Source: RBC074 sp044221525 (GTDB lineage: Bacteria; Acidobacteriota; Blastocatellia; RBC074). From it: a DNA stretch of 64,000 bases. Positions 8,676 through 17,118 of this stretch are shown here, one piece after another (positions within the stretch are counted from its first letter, which is position 1; each line of letters opens with the position of its first letter). The notes under the pieces were generated by a model. The model was not told where the DNA came from. It saw only the letters and a list, made by a program, of their open reading frames with translations, and made no database searches. The stretch lies in NCBI GenBank assembly GCA_044221525.1, contig JBGAPB010000002.1, positions 4,050 to 68,049 on the forward strand, read 5' to 3'. A program made the translations under genes and the position numbers.

Positions 8676-8703
8676 GATGTCAGATGTTAGGTGTTGGATA
8701 TTA
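8676..8703. repeat. four degenerate heptamers (7-bp tandem repeat) in the menC upstream spacer
   Basis: Four consecutive 7-mers, the first two being GATGTCA and GATGTTA, fill the spacer between the GNAT-like stop and the menC start. The same period of seven occurs at 13547-13609 and around phoB. Confidence 0.55.
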
Positions 8704-9474
8704 GTTTTGTTCTTCAATGTGTTCGTCTTTGAAAAACAGGTAACGGCTGTTGCCGTTCGGATTGGTTTCAAACCCGGCGCAATACAATCCTTCGCTCAGG
8801 AATTTTTGGAAGTCAGATCGAAGCTGAAGTTGCCAGCGGCGGGCTTTGTCCAAGTCCTGTTTTTTCAGTTCGTCAATTTCTCGTGGAATCTCAATGATGG
8901 CTTCTGGTTGGCCTGCGCTACGGTTGCCTGCCAGAGCGTCAGCGACTCTTTGCGAACCAACCCACCATTCGGCAAACAGCCTATCGGTGTCCAGCCCTGC
9001 ATGCAGGGCGCTGGTGCTGACGTTGCCGTAATAATTAACTTTGTACTTTCGTATGACGCAGCCGAGTTTGTTGATGTTCAAATGAGCGTTGCGCGATTGC
9101 AGCGGGTCGAATGTCCAGGTGACCATCGGAATTCCGACTCGTAAGGCAAATTCGCGCTGAGCCAATTTCAGCCGGACGCCCAGGCCGGAGTTTTGCAGTT
9201 CAGGTTCGACGGCCAGCATTTGCGAATAAAAATAAGGTTTGCCGGTTTCGTCAAAAGCTGGAAGCATCAGGCAAAACCCAACCAATTGATTGTTACTGTC
9301 AAACGCGCCGAAGCTTGCTCCGCCGCTATGGCGCGTGACGACAAAGCTTCGCAGCGGCGTAATGTCCAGATCGGAAAATTGCCAGACCTTGCGTTGCAGG
9401 TTCAGACAGCCGGTGAAATCTTCGATGGTTGTACATTCGCGGACTGTGTATTCAGGGATTGATGTCTCATTCAT
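8701..9474 (-). CDS. GNAT-superfamily acetyltransferase-like protein (COG3375 type)
   Basis: Predicted N-acetyltransferase-like protein of the kind that sits next to N-acylamino acid racemase/MenC genes in many bacteria. An ATG at 9474 (MNETSIPEYTVREC) gives 257 residues; an alternative start at 9507 adds 11. The GNAT core includes CLNLQRKVWQF, a beta4-like SQMLAVEPELQNSGLGVRLK (a variant of the acetyl-CoA loop V.P..Q..GLG..L), and WTFDPLQSRNAHLNINKLG, the signature of this subgroup. The known genetic linkage to menC suggests a shared pathway on acyl-amino acids, but the substrate is not established. Transcribed ahead of menC, separated by the heptad-repeat spacer. Confidence 0.82.
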   Translation of the reverse strand: MNETSIPEYTVRECTTIEDFTGCLNLQRKVWQFSDLDITPLRSFVVTRHSGGASFGAFDSNNQLVGFCLMLPAFDETGKPYFYSQMLAVEPELQNSGLGVRLKLAQREFALRVGIPMVTWTFDPLQSRNAHLNINKLGCVIRKYKVNYYGNVSTSALHAGLDTDRLFAEWWVGSQRVADALAGNRSAGQPEAIIEIPREIDELKKQDLDKARRWQLQLRSDFQKFLSEGLYCAGFETNPNGNSRYLFFKDEHIEEQN

Positions 9475-9511
9475 AACGGTGTCGGAATATAGCAACCGGT
9501 TTTGCATCCGG

Positions 9512-11149
9512 TCAAAACAGATAGCCGAACGCCAGATTGAAATGATTGTTCGAGCGTCTGCCCGGCAGGTAATCGGTTAGCGTGCGGCGATATTCCAGCG
9601 ACATTTCAAAGTTCGGAGTCAGAAAGTAAATGAAGTTGGTCGAAGCAGCCTGGTTTTTATATCGGGTGAACGGATTGGGCGGGGTGCGGCCAATGTCATT
9701 GTTGTTGGGGTCGTCTTTGCCAGCGGTAAAGTTGAATTCCAGTTTCTTTGTCGCTTGAAAGCTGAGTTGCGCCCAGCCACCGGCGGAATGAATGCCGCGA
9801 ATTATTGTCGTTGGCGTTAGCACGCTGCCATTTGTGAAATACAAACGATCAATGCTTGTGCCCGCCCGTTCGCCCAGGTTGATACTCTGACCGTAATAGG
9901 CTTCGCCGCTGAACATAAGACGGCTGCCAATCGGAACTTGCCAGTCACCGGTCAAGGCATAGCTGTTGACGCGACGATTAAATGAGAAAGCTTTTCGTTC
10001 GCCATATCCACCGAAACCAATTTCAAAACGGCGCTCGTCTTCCAGAGTTCGGCGGAATGCGATGCGGCCTTCGTAACCGGGATCGCCTTCGCTGGTGGTT
10101 CCGGCGAAGGTTCCAACTTGAGCGCCGACAATATCGCTGAAATTCGGCATGAAACCGCCTTGCAAAATCAGTGCTGACGACTCGCTCAGACGCGCCCGAT
10201 GTTCCAGTGTGATTTGCGGACGCCATTGCCACAAATTTCCCGTCGCAGCCATCGCCGGAATCCAACTGGCGGCCAGCGAATTCGGCGTCAATGGCGAAAT
10301 CATCGGTTCCAGTTGACCGATTTCCAGTGTCGTCCTGTCCCAATCGAGCCGTGCCGATGCTGTGCGAATTCGCAACGACCCCAAAACATCTCCGTCATAA
10401 CGCGAAATCGAGCCGCCCCAGAAATCGAATTCGGCATTTGCGCTCAAACGGGCGTTGCCTATGCGGGGGCCGGTCATCGCCAGGCCAATTTTTGATTGCC
10501 GCAACGTTGTTCCCAGGTTGTTACGTTTTCGCCCGGAGATGAATTGGTTGGGGAAGGCTATGGTTGGAACATCGCCGCTGGCTGAATCACTGCTGTTCAG
10601 GTAAGTGTTGATTAGGATTTCGCCGTAAAGCCGCAGCTTCATCCGCGAACCGCTTTCGACTTTTGTTTGTGCGTGTTCTTTTAGCTGAGCTGTGTTGATT
10701 TCAGTTTGATCTTCCAGATTTAACAATCGGGCGTCATTTTTTTGATCCTGCTGTGAAATTGTCTGGTGTGCGTTTGGCAGGGAGGTGACTGCATCTGTTG
10801 CCATCGCTTGGTTTTTGGCATTGAAGCTTTGCCGCAATGAATCAAGTTCGCGTTCGGTTTTCTCCAAGCGACGTTGCAATGCCTCGCTTTGTTCGCGTGC
10901 CTTGCGTGCTTCGGCCTGTGCCAGTTCCGCAGCTTCGCTGGCGCGGCGAGTCAGTTCGATCAATTTTTCTATCTCTGTTTTGCCGGGATTGCTGGTCTTG
11001 TCTGATTTGCCAGTTTTGTCTGGCTTGGGTGCTGCGGAGTGTTTTGGTTTGCTGGAGTTTGTATCGGCAGTTACATTTGCAACCAACGCCACGGAAATTA
11101 CTCCGACGCAGAACAACAGAGACAAGTAACGGGTCATAAACTTCTTCAT
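9512..11149 (-). CDS. outer-membrane porin with N-terminal coiled coil
   Basis: Exported protein of 545 residues from the ATG at 11149 (MKKFMTRYLSLLFCVG); the frame extends to 11353 but that would overlap the divergent gene at 11322. A signal peptide ends near ANVTADTN. A Lys/Ser/Pro-rich linker follows, then about 80 residues of Glu/Ala/Arg-rich coiled coil (RRASEAAELAQAEARKAREQ), and a ~370-residue region of alternating strands ending in NLAFGYLF with terminal Phe. This is the layout of DcaP-like porins, which form trimers for uptake of small anionic solutes. GxxGxR motifs are not obvious and the substrate is unknown. It lies 4 bases after the 3' end of the GNAT-like region, so readthrough into the menC pair is possible. 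Confidence 0.78.
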   Translation of the reverse strand: MKKFMTRYLSLLFCVGVISVALVANVTADTNSSKPKHSAAPKPDKTGKSDKTSNPGKTEIEKLIELTRRASEAAELAQAEARKAREQSEALQRRLEKTERELDSLRQSFNAKNQAMATDAVTSLPNAHQTISQQDQKNDARLLNLEDQTEINTAQLKEHAQTKVESGSRMKLRLYGEILINTYLNSSDSASGDVPTIAFPNQFISGRKRNNLGTTLRQSKIGLAMTGPRIGNARLSANAEFDFWGGSISRYDGDVLGSLRIRTASARLDWDRTTLEIGQLEPMISPLTPNSLAASWIPAMAATGNLWQWRPQITLEHRARLSESSALILQGGFMPNFSDIVGAQVGTFAGTTSEGDPGYEGRIAFRRTLEDERRFEIGFGGYGERKAFSFNRRVNSYALTGDWQVPIGSRLMFSGEAYYGQSINLGERAGTSIDRLYFTNGSVLTPTTIIRGIHSAGGWAQLSFQATKKLEFNFTAGKDDPNNNDIGRTPPNPFTRYKNQAASTNFIYFLTPNFEMSLEYRRTLTDYLPGRRSNNHFNLAFGYLF

Positions 11150-11321
11150 AAGCGTCCTGAAAAGTACTCGGCAGTGTAGTGAATGGGAAAATCGCTCACG
11201 CCAGCCGGAAATTTCCGGCATTGGTGACAAGTGCAGAGTGCGGATAATCGCATCAGCTACAAATTGGCGCAACGAAAGTTCGACCTTGCGGAACTGAAAT
11301 ACAGTTGTTAGCTTCTGCCCG

Positions 11322-12071
11322 ATGCGTACCTTAGTTTTCTTGCTTGTTATCATTTTTCTTTCGGCAATTGGCAGTCAGGCGCAATCAAAAGGTCGCGTTG
11401 CTGCGCCGGTTAATCCTTTTCGTCAGGCCGATTCGTTATTCACATTCGGCGAAAACACAGAGCGCGACAAACAATCCCTGGTTGTGATCGAAAGTGCGTT
11501 GGCCGCCGGAACAAACGATTATCAGTGGTTGTGGCGTGCAGCCAGAATTTATTACTACGTTGGCGATGAAGCCGGCAAAAACGAAAAGATGGCTTATTTC
11601 CAGAAGGGAATTAACGTTGCGCTACGAGCCGTTTCCGCCGAGCCAAACGCCGTCGAAGGTCATTTCTGGTTGGCGGCAAATTATGGTGGTTACAGCGAAT
11701 TGACCGGCATGCTGAAGGCTTTGCAGACGGTCAAAAAAATTCGCGCCGAAATGGAAACTGTTCTGAGATTGAACGACCGTTACCAGGACGGCGGGGCTTA
11801 TCTGGCGCTGGGCGAAATGGATAAGGAGTTGCCGCGAATTGTCGGCGGCAATCTTAGTCGGGCAATCACTCGGCTGGAACAAGGACTGAAAGTCGCGCCG
11901 CATAACCTGGAAATCAAACTGGCTCTGGCTGAAGCCTATCTGGAAAACGGCCGCAAAGAAGACGCGTGGCGACAATTGCAGGAAATAATCAGCCGCCCCA
12001 TCAACGTTTCGCGTGCCAAAGCGGAGCGTAACGTTCAGAACAAAGCACGACAGATGCTGGCCAAAATCTAA
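11322..12071 (+). CDS. TRAP-transporter TatT-like / TPR-type exported protein
   Basis: Exported, 249 residues; a signal peptide MRTLVFLLVIIFLSAIGSQAQ is followed by a helical repeat protein. The segment DGGAYLALGEMDKELPRIVGGNLSRAITRLEQGL matches the pattern of TatT family proteins (the T component linked to TRAP transporters), and the helices around WRAARIYYYVGD and LAEAYLENGRKEDAWRQLQEI are TPR-like. No TRAP subunits are nearby, so a periplasmic scaffold role is more likely here than transport. It starts the plus-strand block that goes on, after 4 bases, with the NtrB-type kinase, so it may belong to that operon. The divergent porin starts at 11149. Confidence 0.72.
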   Translation: MRTLVFLLVIIFLSAIGSQAQSKGRVAAPVNPFRQADSLFTFGENTERDKQSLVVIESALAAGTNDYQWLWRAARIYYYVGDEAGKNEKMAYFQKGINVALRAVSAEPNAVEGHFWLAANYGGYSELTGMLKALQTVKKIRAEMETVLRLNDRYQDGGAYLALGEMDKELPRIVGGNLSRAITRLEQGLKVAPHNLEIKLALAEAYLENGRKEDAWRQLQEIISRPINVSRAKAERNVQNKARQMLAKI

Positions 12072-12075
12072 AGTT

Positions 12076-13539
12076 ATGACAACAGGGGGAGAGTTCAAAC
12101 CATTCGCCAGTTTTCGCGCGCAGATGATCGCGTTCATTACGATAATGCTGGTCGTCACGATGGCCGTGATTACGCTTATCAATCAGCCTTTGGAAAAGCG
12201 AACCACAGAACAGGTTGACGAATACATTCGCGCGATTCCTTTGGCGACCGACCTGGCATTCCGAACGCTCAACGAAGGCTCGTTTCTTTTCAATCAAGTC
12301 AATAAACCCGGCAGCGGTTGGAAGATAGATTCCGAAAGCATCATCCGCCATATCATCATCACCGACAAAAACGGCAAGATTATTGACAGCACTGACAAGC
12401 AGGATTTGGGGCGCCAGATCAAACCGTTTATTGAGGGCGCCCCACAGGTTCAACCCGGCGACCTCCGGCAGGATTTTCACCCGACGGAAAACAGCCAGAG
12501 CAAAACATTACTGCTTTCGACTGAAACCGATGCGGGCGTTCGCAAAATTTACGTCATCATTTCAATGAACCGATTGAACCGCGTCAAGCAGGCTGCCGAA
12601 CGCGACAGGCTGATTGCCTTTGGTGGGCTGGGCGTTTTGTTGATAGGCCTGATTGCCCTTTTCATTCGCCGGTTCACAAAACCGATTACCGATCTCGGAT
12701 CGGCTGCTCGCAGGGTCACGGCAGGCAATTTGGATGTGGTAGTTCCGGTAAAAGGCCCAGAAGAAGTCAGCGCGCTGTCGCGAGCTTTCAATGAAATGCT
12801 GACCGTTTTGCGACGCAGCCAGGAATTGGAAGAAGAGCTGCAGCGATCCGAGCGCTCCGCAGTGATTGGCCGTCTGGCCTCTGGCATCGCGCACGAAATC
12901 CGCAACCCGCTGAATTTCATCAACCTTTCGATTGACCATCTGCGCGAAGCTTTTGCTCCGGCCAACGCGGCGCAAAGCGGTCAGTACAAACAGATTCTGA
13001 CTACGATCAAAGATGAACTAGCGCGGTTGAATCAATTGGTCACGGATTTTTTGAGCTACGGGCGTCCGGCTAAGTTGAAGCTGCGCGAACTGGACGCGCG
13101 GACTCTGGTTGAAGACGTCCGCGATCTGGTTATCACCAAAGCCGACGAACAAGGAGTCAAAATCACCATCGAATCAAATGGATCGGGCGGCGCAAACGAC
13201 ACCAAATTGATGGCGGATGCCGAGCAATTGAAAACCTGCTTTTCAAACCTGATGATAAATGCCGTTCAGGCTATGCCGGGCGGTGGCGAGCTGGATATTA
13301 ATTTGCTGCCCAACGAAGAATTGATCGAAATCGAATTCACAGACACTGGCATTGGAATTTTGCCCGAAGCCCTGGAGCAGATTTTCGAGCCTTATTATTC
13401 GACCAAAGAAACGGGCATCGGGCTTGGGTTGCCGCTAACCAAGAAAATCATCGAAGAGCACGGCGGGCAAATCGAAGTCGAAAGTGAAGTCGGCATAGGC
13501 ACATCGTTTATAGTGACTTTGCCGCGCAAACATGACTGA
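12076..13539 (+). CDS. NtrB-type sensor histidine kinase
   Basis: Membrane sensor kinase of 487 residues from the ATG at 12076, 4 bases after the TPR gene stop. Order: TM helix at about 17-36, an extracytoplasmic domain to ~175 (RHIIITDKNGKIIDST resembles a single Cache/PAS-type sensor fold), a second TM ~181-199, HAMP (RFTKPITDLGSAARRVTAGNLD), then dimerisation/phosphoacceptor IAHEIRNPLN with H273, and an ATPase domain with NLMINAVQAMPGGG, DTGIGILPE and GIGLGLPLTKKI. The stimulus is unknown. The next gene encodes an NtrC-type activator, its probable partner. The 75-base spacer between them holds a heptad repeat that reaches the activator's ribosome-binding site. Confidence 0.92.
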   Translation: MTTGGEFKPFASFRAQMIAFITIMLVVTMAVITLINQPLEKRTTEQVDEYIRAIPLATDLAFRTLNEGSFLFNQVNKPGSGWKIDSESIIRHIIITDKNGKIIDSTDKQDLGRQIKPFIEGAPQVQPGDLRQDFHPTENSQSKTLLLSTETDAGVRKIYVIISMNRLNRVKQAAERDRLIAFGGLGVLLIGLIALFIRRFTKPITDLGSAARRVTAGNLDVVVPVKGPEEVSALSRAFNEMLTVLRRSQELEEELQRSERSAVIGRLASGIAHEIRNPLNFINLSIDHLREAFAPANAAQSGQYKQILTTIKDELARLNQLVTDFLSYGRPAKLKLRELDARTLVEDVRDLVITKADEQGVKITIESNGSGGANDTKLMADAEQLKTCFSNLMINAVQAMPGGGELDINLLPNEELIEIEFTDTGIGILPEALEQIFEPYYSTKETGIGLGLPLTKKIIEEHGGQIEVESEVGIGTSFIVTLPRKHD

Positions 13540-13546
13540 TGAAATC

Positions 13547-13609
13547 GGAATGATGAATGATGAGCCTGAAGCTTATTCAGCATTCAACGTTTAGGGTTCA
13601 GCATTGGAG
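13547..13609. repeat. nine degenerate heptamers between the kinase and NtrC-type genes
   Basis: Sixty-three bases can be divided without remainder into nine 7-mers such as GGAATGA, TGAATGA, ATTCAGC and ATTCAAC. The left part (rich in AATGATG) is roughly complementary to the right part (rich in CATTCA), giving an imperfect dyad. The last heptamer contains the GGAG that serves the activator gene at 13615. Confidence 0.55.
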
Positions 13610-13614
13610 AGAAG

Positions 13615-15015
13615 ATGGCTGCTAGAAAAATTCTGGTTGTTGATGACGAAAAAAACCAACGCGACATTCTGCAAATGATCCTTTCGGGCGAGATGGATGA
13701 AACCGGCGCGCCGCATTATGAAGTCAAAACCGCCAGTTCAGGCCAGGACGCCCTGCGTTCGTTCAAGCACGAAAACTTCGACCTGGTCATGACCGATCTG
13801 AAAATGGCCGGGATGGATGGGTTGCAGTTGCTGAACGAGTTGACGCAACTGGACAGCGCCACACCTGTGATTTTGATGACGGCGCATGGTTCGATTGATA
13901 CGGTCAAAGAAGCGCTGCGCGGCGGGGCTTTCGATTATTTGGAAAAACCGCTGGACCGCAGCAAGTTGCTGGCCGTCGTTGCCAAAGCCGTTTCCCAGAT
14001 GAAGGCCGTTGACGAAGAAATCGTAGGCGTTTCAGATTCGATGGAGCGCGTCAAAAAGATGATTGTCAAAGTTGCTCCATCGCCTTCGACAGTTCTGATT
14101 CGTGGTGAATCCGGCACAGGCAAAGAGCGTATCGCCCGCGCCATTCACAAAGCCAGTCCTCGGGTCAACGAAAGATTTCAGGCGGTCAACTGCGCAGCGA
14201 TCAACGAAAACCTTTTGGAATCGGAACTCTTTGGACACGAGAAAGGTTCGTTCACCAGCGCCCATACTGAAAAGAAAGGCCTGTTTGAAATTGCCGACAA
14301 GGGCACTTTGTTTCTGGACGAAATCGGCGAAGTCAGCGGAGCAATGCAGGCCAAGCTGTTACGCGCGCTTCAGGAAAAAGAAATTACGCGAGTCGGCGGA
14401 ACCCGCACGATCAAAGTTGATGTGCGAGTTTTGGCAGCCACCAACCGCGACCTGGAAGCGATGGTCAAAGACGGACGATTCCGCGAAGATTTGTATTACA
14501 GGCTGAATGTCATACCGATCAACATTCCTCCGCTGCGCCAGCGCCGCGACGACATAGAAGTTCTGACCAATTTCTTCTTGCACAAACACAGCGCCAACGC
14601 TGCTCGCGCGATCAAACTTTCAGGCGAAGCCAAAGGGATGATTTTGAATTACTCATGGCCGGGCAATGTGCGCCAACTGGAATCCGCCATCGAGCGCGCG
14701 CTGTTGCTGGCCGAAGGTGACGAAATCACAGGCGAAGACCTGCCAATCGAGATTCGCCAGACTGCTCAGGTCGAAGGCACAGGCGGATTCAAATTGCCGC
14801 CCGAAGGAATTTCTTTTGAAGACCTGGAGCGTTCGCTGATTATGCAGGCAATGGAGCAAACCGGCTGGAACATTACACGTTCGGCCAAACTGCTGGGTTT
14901 GTCGTTCCGAACAATGCAATACCGCCTGGACAAGTTCGGCATCAAACGCCCGAATCGCGGCAAAGGCGGCGATGAAGAAATCGAAGACGTTGAAGATGCG
15001 CCTGAGCAGGATTGA
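13615..15015 (+). CDS. NtrC-family sigma54-dependent response regulator with GSFTSA variant
   Basis: Response regulator of 466 residues that should activate sigma54 promoters. Receiver domain 1-125 with D10/D11 and phospho-acceptor D61 (VMTDLKMAGMDG); AAA+ domain with Walker A GESGTGKE (164-171) and Walker B LFLDEIGE; a Fis-type HTH at the C terminus (NITRSAKLLGLSFRTMQYRL). The sigma54-contact loop, normally GAFTGA, reads GSFTSA at 211-216: the essential Thr is kept but positions 2 and 5 are Ser. GGAG 4-7 bases upstream supports the ATG at 13615. Partner kinase is the gene before. Target promoters are not evident; no clear -24/-12 element was found with certainty nearby. Confidence 0.93.
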   Translation: MAARKILVVDDEKNQRDILQMILSGEMDETGAPHYEVKTASSGQDALRSFKHENFDLVMTDLKMAGMDGLQLLNELTQLDSATPVILMTAHGSIDTVKEALRGGAFDYLEKPLDRSKLLAVVAKAVSQMKAVDEEIVGVSDSMERVKKMIVKVAPSPSTVLIRGESGTGKERIARAIHKASPRVNERFQAVNCAAINENLLESELFGHEKGSFTSAHTEKKGLFEIADKGTLFLDEIGEVSGAMQAKLLRALQEKEITRVGGTRTIKVDVRVLAATNRDLEAMVKDGRFREDLYYRLNVIPINIPPLRQRRDDIEVLTNFFLHKHSANAARAIKLSGEAKGMILNYSWPGNVRQLESAIERALLLAEGDEITGEDLPIEIRQTAQVEGTGGFKLPPEGISFEDLERSLIMQAMEQTGWNITRSAKLLGLSFRTMQYRLDKFGIKRPNRGKGGDEEIEDVEDAPEQD

Positions 15016-15023
15016 GAGAATAA

Positions 15024-15659
15024 ATGAGTCAATCGCTTACTGAAACCATAACAGACCGCGCGCTTTTTGTGGCGCGCGGTCGCCAGCTTGAATACTTCAC
15101 CATCATCTGGAATTGCCTTGAGAGCATTGTTGCCATCGGGGCCGGGTTGATGGCCGGCAGCATCGCTCTGGTGGGCTTCGGCTTTGATTCTGTGATCGAA
15201 AGTTTATCGGGCGCAACCCTGCTCTGGCGTTTGCGCGAAGGAGAGAAAGGCGAGCGGCGGGAACGAACGGCGTTGAAAATTGTCGGCGTCAGTTTTCTGC
15301 TGCTGGCCGGTTATGTGGCGTTTGACGCGGCAAAGTCGCTGATCGGGCACCAGCCGCCTGAAGCGAGTTATGTCGGAATCGGCCTGGCGCTGTTGTCGCT
15401 GGTGGTCATGCCGCTGCTTGCCAGCAAGAAGCTGCGAGTGGCCGCACAACTCAACAGTCGCGCTCTGCAAGCGGACTCAAGGCAGACTGATCTTTGCGCG
15501 TATCTTTCGGCAATCCTGATTGGCGGCTTGCTGCTGAATGCGCTTCTTGGCTGGTGGTGGGCTGACCCGCTGGCGGCGCTGGTAATGGTTCCGATTATTG
15601 CCAAAGAGGGTTTCGCAGCTCTGAAGGGCGAAACTTGCTCTGAATGCGGTTGCAATTAG
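15024..15659 (+). CDS. cation diffusion facilitator-like transporter, short form
   Basis: Inner-membrane protein of 211 residues with about six hydrophobic segments. FDSVIES in TM2 and ADSRQTD near TM5 are placed like the metal-binding Asp-rich sites of cation diffusion facilitators, and the protein ends with CSECGCN, a likely soft-metal-binding tail. It lacks the ~80-residue cytoplasmic domain of classical CDF proteins, as do other members of this short subfamily. ATG at 15024 is 8 bases after the activator gene stop, so it is in the same transcript. It might be the output of the preceding two-component pair, but this is a guess from position. Metal unknown. Confidence 0.8.
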   Translation: MSQSLTETITDRALFVARGRQLEYFTIIWNCLESIVAIGAGLMAGSIALVGFGFDSVIESLSGATLLWRLREGEKGERRERTALKIVGVSFLLLAGYVAFDAAKSLIGHQPPEASYVGIGLALLSLVVMPLLASKKLRVAAQLNSRALQADSRQTDLCAYLSAILIGGLLLNALLGWWWADPLAALVMVPIIAKEGFAALKGETCSECGCN

Positions 15660-15706
15660 ACAACGGCTTACGGAGACTTTGCGTGCTCGGCACTGTACGA
15701 ATTTTT

Positions 15707-16672
15707 ATGGCTGAAAACTTCATCGAAAAACGCAAAGCCAACTGGAAGCGGCTGGAAGAATTGGTTGGTCAGATTCGCAGCGTGCGAGGTTTGCGAAGTT
15801 TGGAGCGCGGAGAAGTGCGCGAACTAGGACGAATTTATCGCCGTTCGGCTTCAGACCTGGCGATTGCTCGCGTCGAATCACGCGACCAGCGACTGGTCAG
15901 TTATCTGAATAATTTGGTCATTCGCGCCCACGGGATGATTTACCGTTCGGAATCGAAAGGCGTGCGCTCGATCTTTGATTTTTACTGGCATGAATTTCCG
16001 GCGATTTTTCGACGCACTTTCAAATACACGCTGGCTACGTTTTTGATCTTCGTGGTGATTGCCGCGTGTTCTTGCTTTGCCACCTGGCGAAACGATGATT
16101 TTGCCGACTTCGCATATTTGTCGCCGCAAACCGTGGAGGCAGTCAAAAGCCATAAACGTTGGTGGGAACGGTTAAATGAAAACGCTCCGACCGGCGCGGC
16201 TTATATTACCGCCAACAATATCGGCGTCAGCCTGAAAGTTTTTGCGTTCAGCATAGTGCCGGTTGTCGGAACAATTAGCGTGCTAATGCCGTCTGCTTTG
16301 CAAATTGGTTCGCTGCAAGCGTTGATGATCAAATACAAAATGATGGGGACGTTTTGGAATTTCGGCTTTGGTCACGCCGTGCTGGAGTTTACAGCCATAT
16401 TTATTGCCAGCGGAGCGGGATTGATGGTTGGAATGTCTTTGATTGCGCCGGGCGAACGGACTCGCCGCGAAGCTTTGATCGAACGAAGTTTGACGGCGAT
16501 ACGTTTGATGGTTGGTTGCATACCGCTGCTGATTGTCGCGGGATTGATTGAAGGGTTCATATCGCCATTGCCTTTGCAATCGCGATACAAGATAGCAGTT
16601 TCGGTGGCTTCGGCGTTGATGCTGGCGGCTTATTTGCTGAAACCGGCTCGGCGGGACTTGAGCGGTCAATAA
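15707..16672 (+). CDS. SpoIIM-family integral membrane protein
   Basis: Member of the 'stage II sporulation protein M' family, which is widespread outside spore formers. From ATG 15707 (MAENFIEKRKANWKRLEELV) it has 321 residues; an in-frame GTG at 15683 preceded by GGAG is an alternative start. An N-terminal basic helical domain (RRSASDLAIARVESRDQRLV) is followed by TM segments at about FKYTLATFLIFVVIAAC, NIGVSLKVFAFSIVPVVGT and three more near the end. In many bacteria this gene sits with RDD, MoxR and DUF58 genes; none of these is present here, so its role is open. It closes the plus-strand block started at 11322. Confidence 0.85.
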   Translation: MAENFIEKRKANWKRLEELVGQIRSVRGLRSLERGEVRELGRIYRRSASDLAIARVESRDQRLVSYLNNLVIRAHGMIYRSESKGVRSIFDFYWHEFPAIFRRTFKYTLATFLIFVVIAACSCFATWRNDDFADFAYLSPQTVEAVKSHKRWWERLNENAPTGAAYITANNIGVSLKVFAFSIVPVVGTISVLMPSALQIGSLQALMIKYKMMGTFWNFGFGHAVLEFTAIFIASGAGLMVGMSLIAPGERTRREALIERSLTAIRLMVGCIPLLIVAGLIEGFISPLPLQSRYKIAVSVASALMLAAYLLKPARRDLSGQ

Positions 16673-16688
16673 TCTCGTGTGCTATCAT
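16658..16688 (+). promoter_or_regulatory. possible extended -10 promoter for the gene at 16752
   Basis: TTGAGC at 16658-16663 and TGC-TATCAT (hexamer 16683-16688) with a 19-base spacer. The TGn extension makes it a fair sigma70-type candidate, but the spacer is long. Confidence 0.3.
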
Positions 16689-16751
16689 CCGTTGCGCTTT
16701 GCGGGTTACAGCTTACGAAACAAACTTTTTTAGAGGGAGTGAATTAACCGA

Positions 16752-17021
16752 ATGAATGACAGACCAAGAACTTATCTGACGATTTTGACCAAGAACGACA
16801 TCTTTTCTTTTTTGGGACTGGTGCGGGCCGAAATGGTTGATGCGGACGGAATGACCAAGCCAATGACCGCAGTCATCAAACACGATCCCCGCGAAGGCCA
16901 GCCCATTCTGAAACAATTCCAAACGGGCGGAGATGCGTTGCGCAATTACGAAGAAGCAATCAGCACCAGCCTGGATCGCGGCTGGAGCGTTGTTTATCGC
17001 GGCTTGCCACTGGAAGGATAG
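16752..17021 (+). CDS. small conserved-looking hypothetical protein
   Basis: Soluble protein of 89 residues (MNDRPRTYLTILTKNDIFSFLG). No family recognised. It has a mixed alpha/beta composition, no signal peptide, no Cys, and a C-terminal part (LKQFQTGGDALRNYEEAISTSLDRGW) that looks helical. A GAGGGAG sequence sits about 12 bases before the ATG. A perfect 20-bp terminator stem follows 21 bases after the stop, so it is a monocistronic unit, which supports it being a real gene. Confidence 0.6.
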   Translation: MNDRPRTYLTILTKNDIFSFLGLVRAEMVDADGMTKPMTAVIKHDPREGQPILKQFQTGGDALRNYEEAISTSLDRGWSVVYRGLPLEG

Positions 17022-17042
17022 AGCGGACAAAACTCGCCGCAG

Positions 17043-17088
17043 AAAATGGGGGTAGAAAAAAGCGCTTACTTTTTTCTACCCCCATTTT
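17043..17088. terminator. bidirectional intrinsic terminator
   Basis: Perfect 20-bp stem (17043-17062 and 17069-17088) with a 6-base loop. The outer ends are A/T tracts, so both strands get a T-rich exit. It separates the convergent genes ending at 17021 and 17119. Confidence 0.85.
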
Positions 17089-17118
17089 CATATCAGCTTT
17101 TTACAAAGGCCGGATTTG

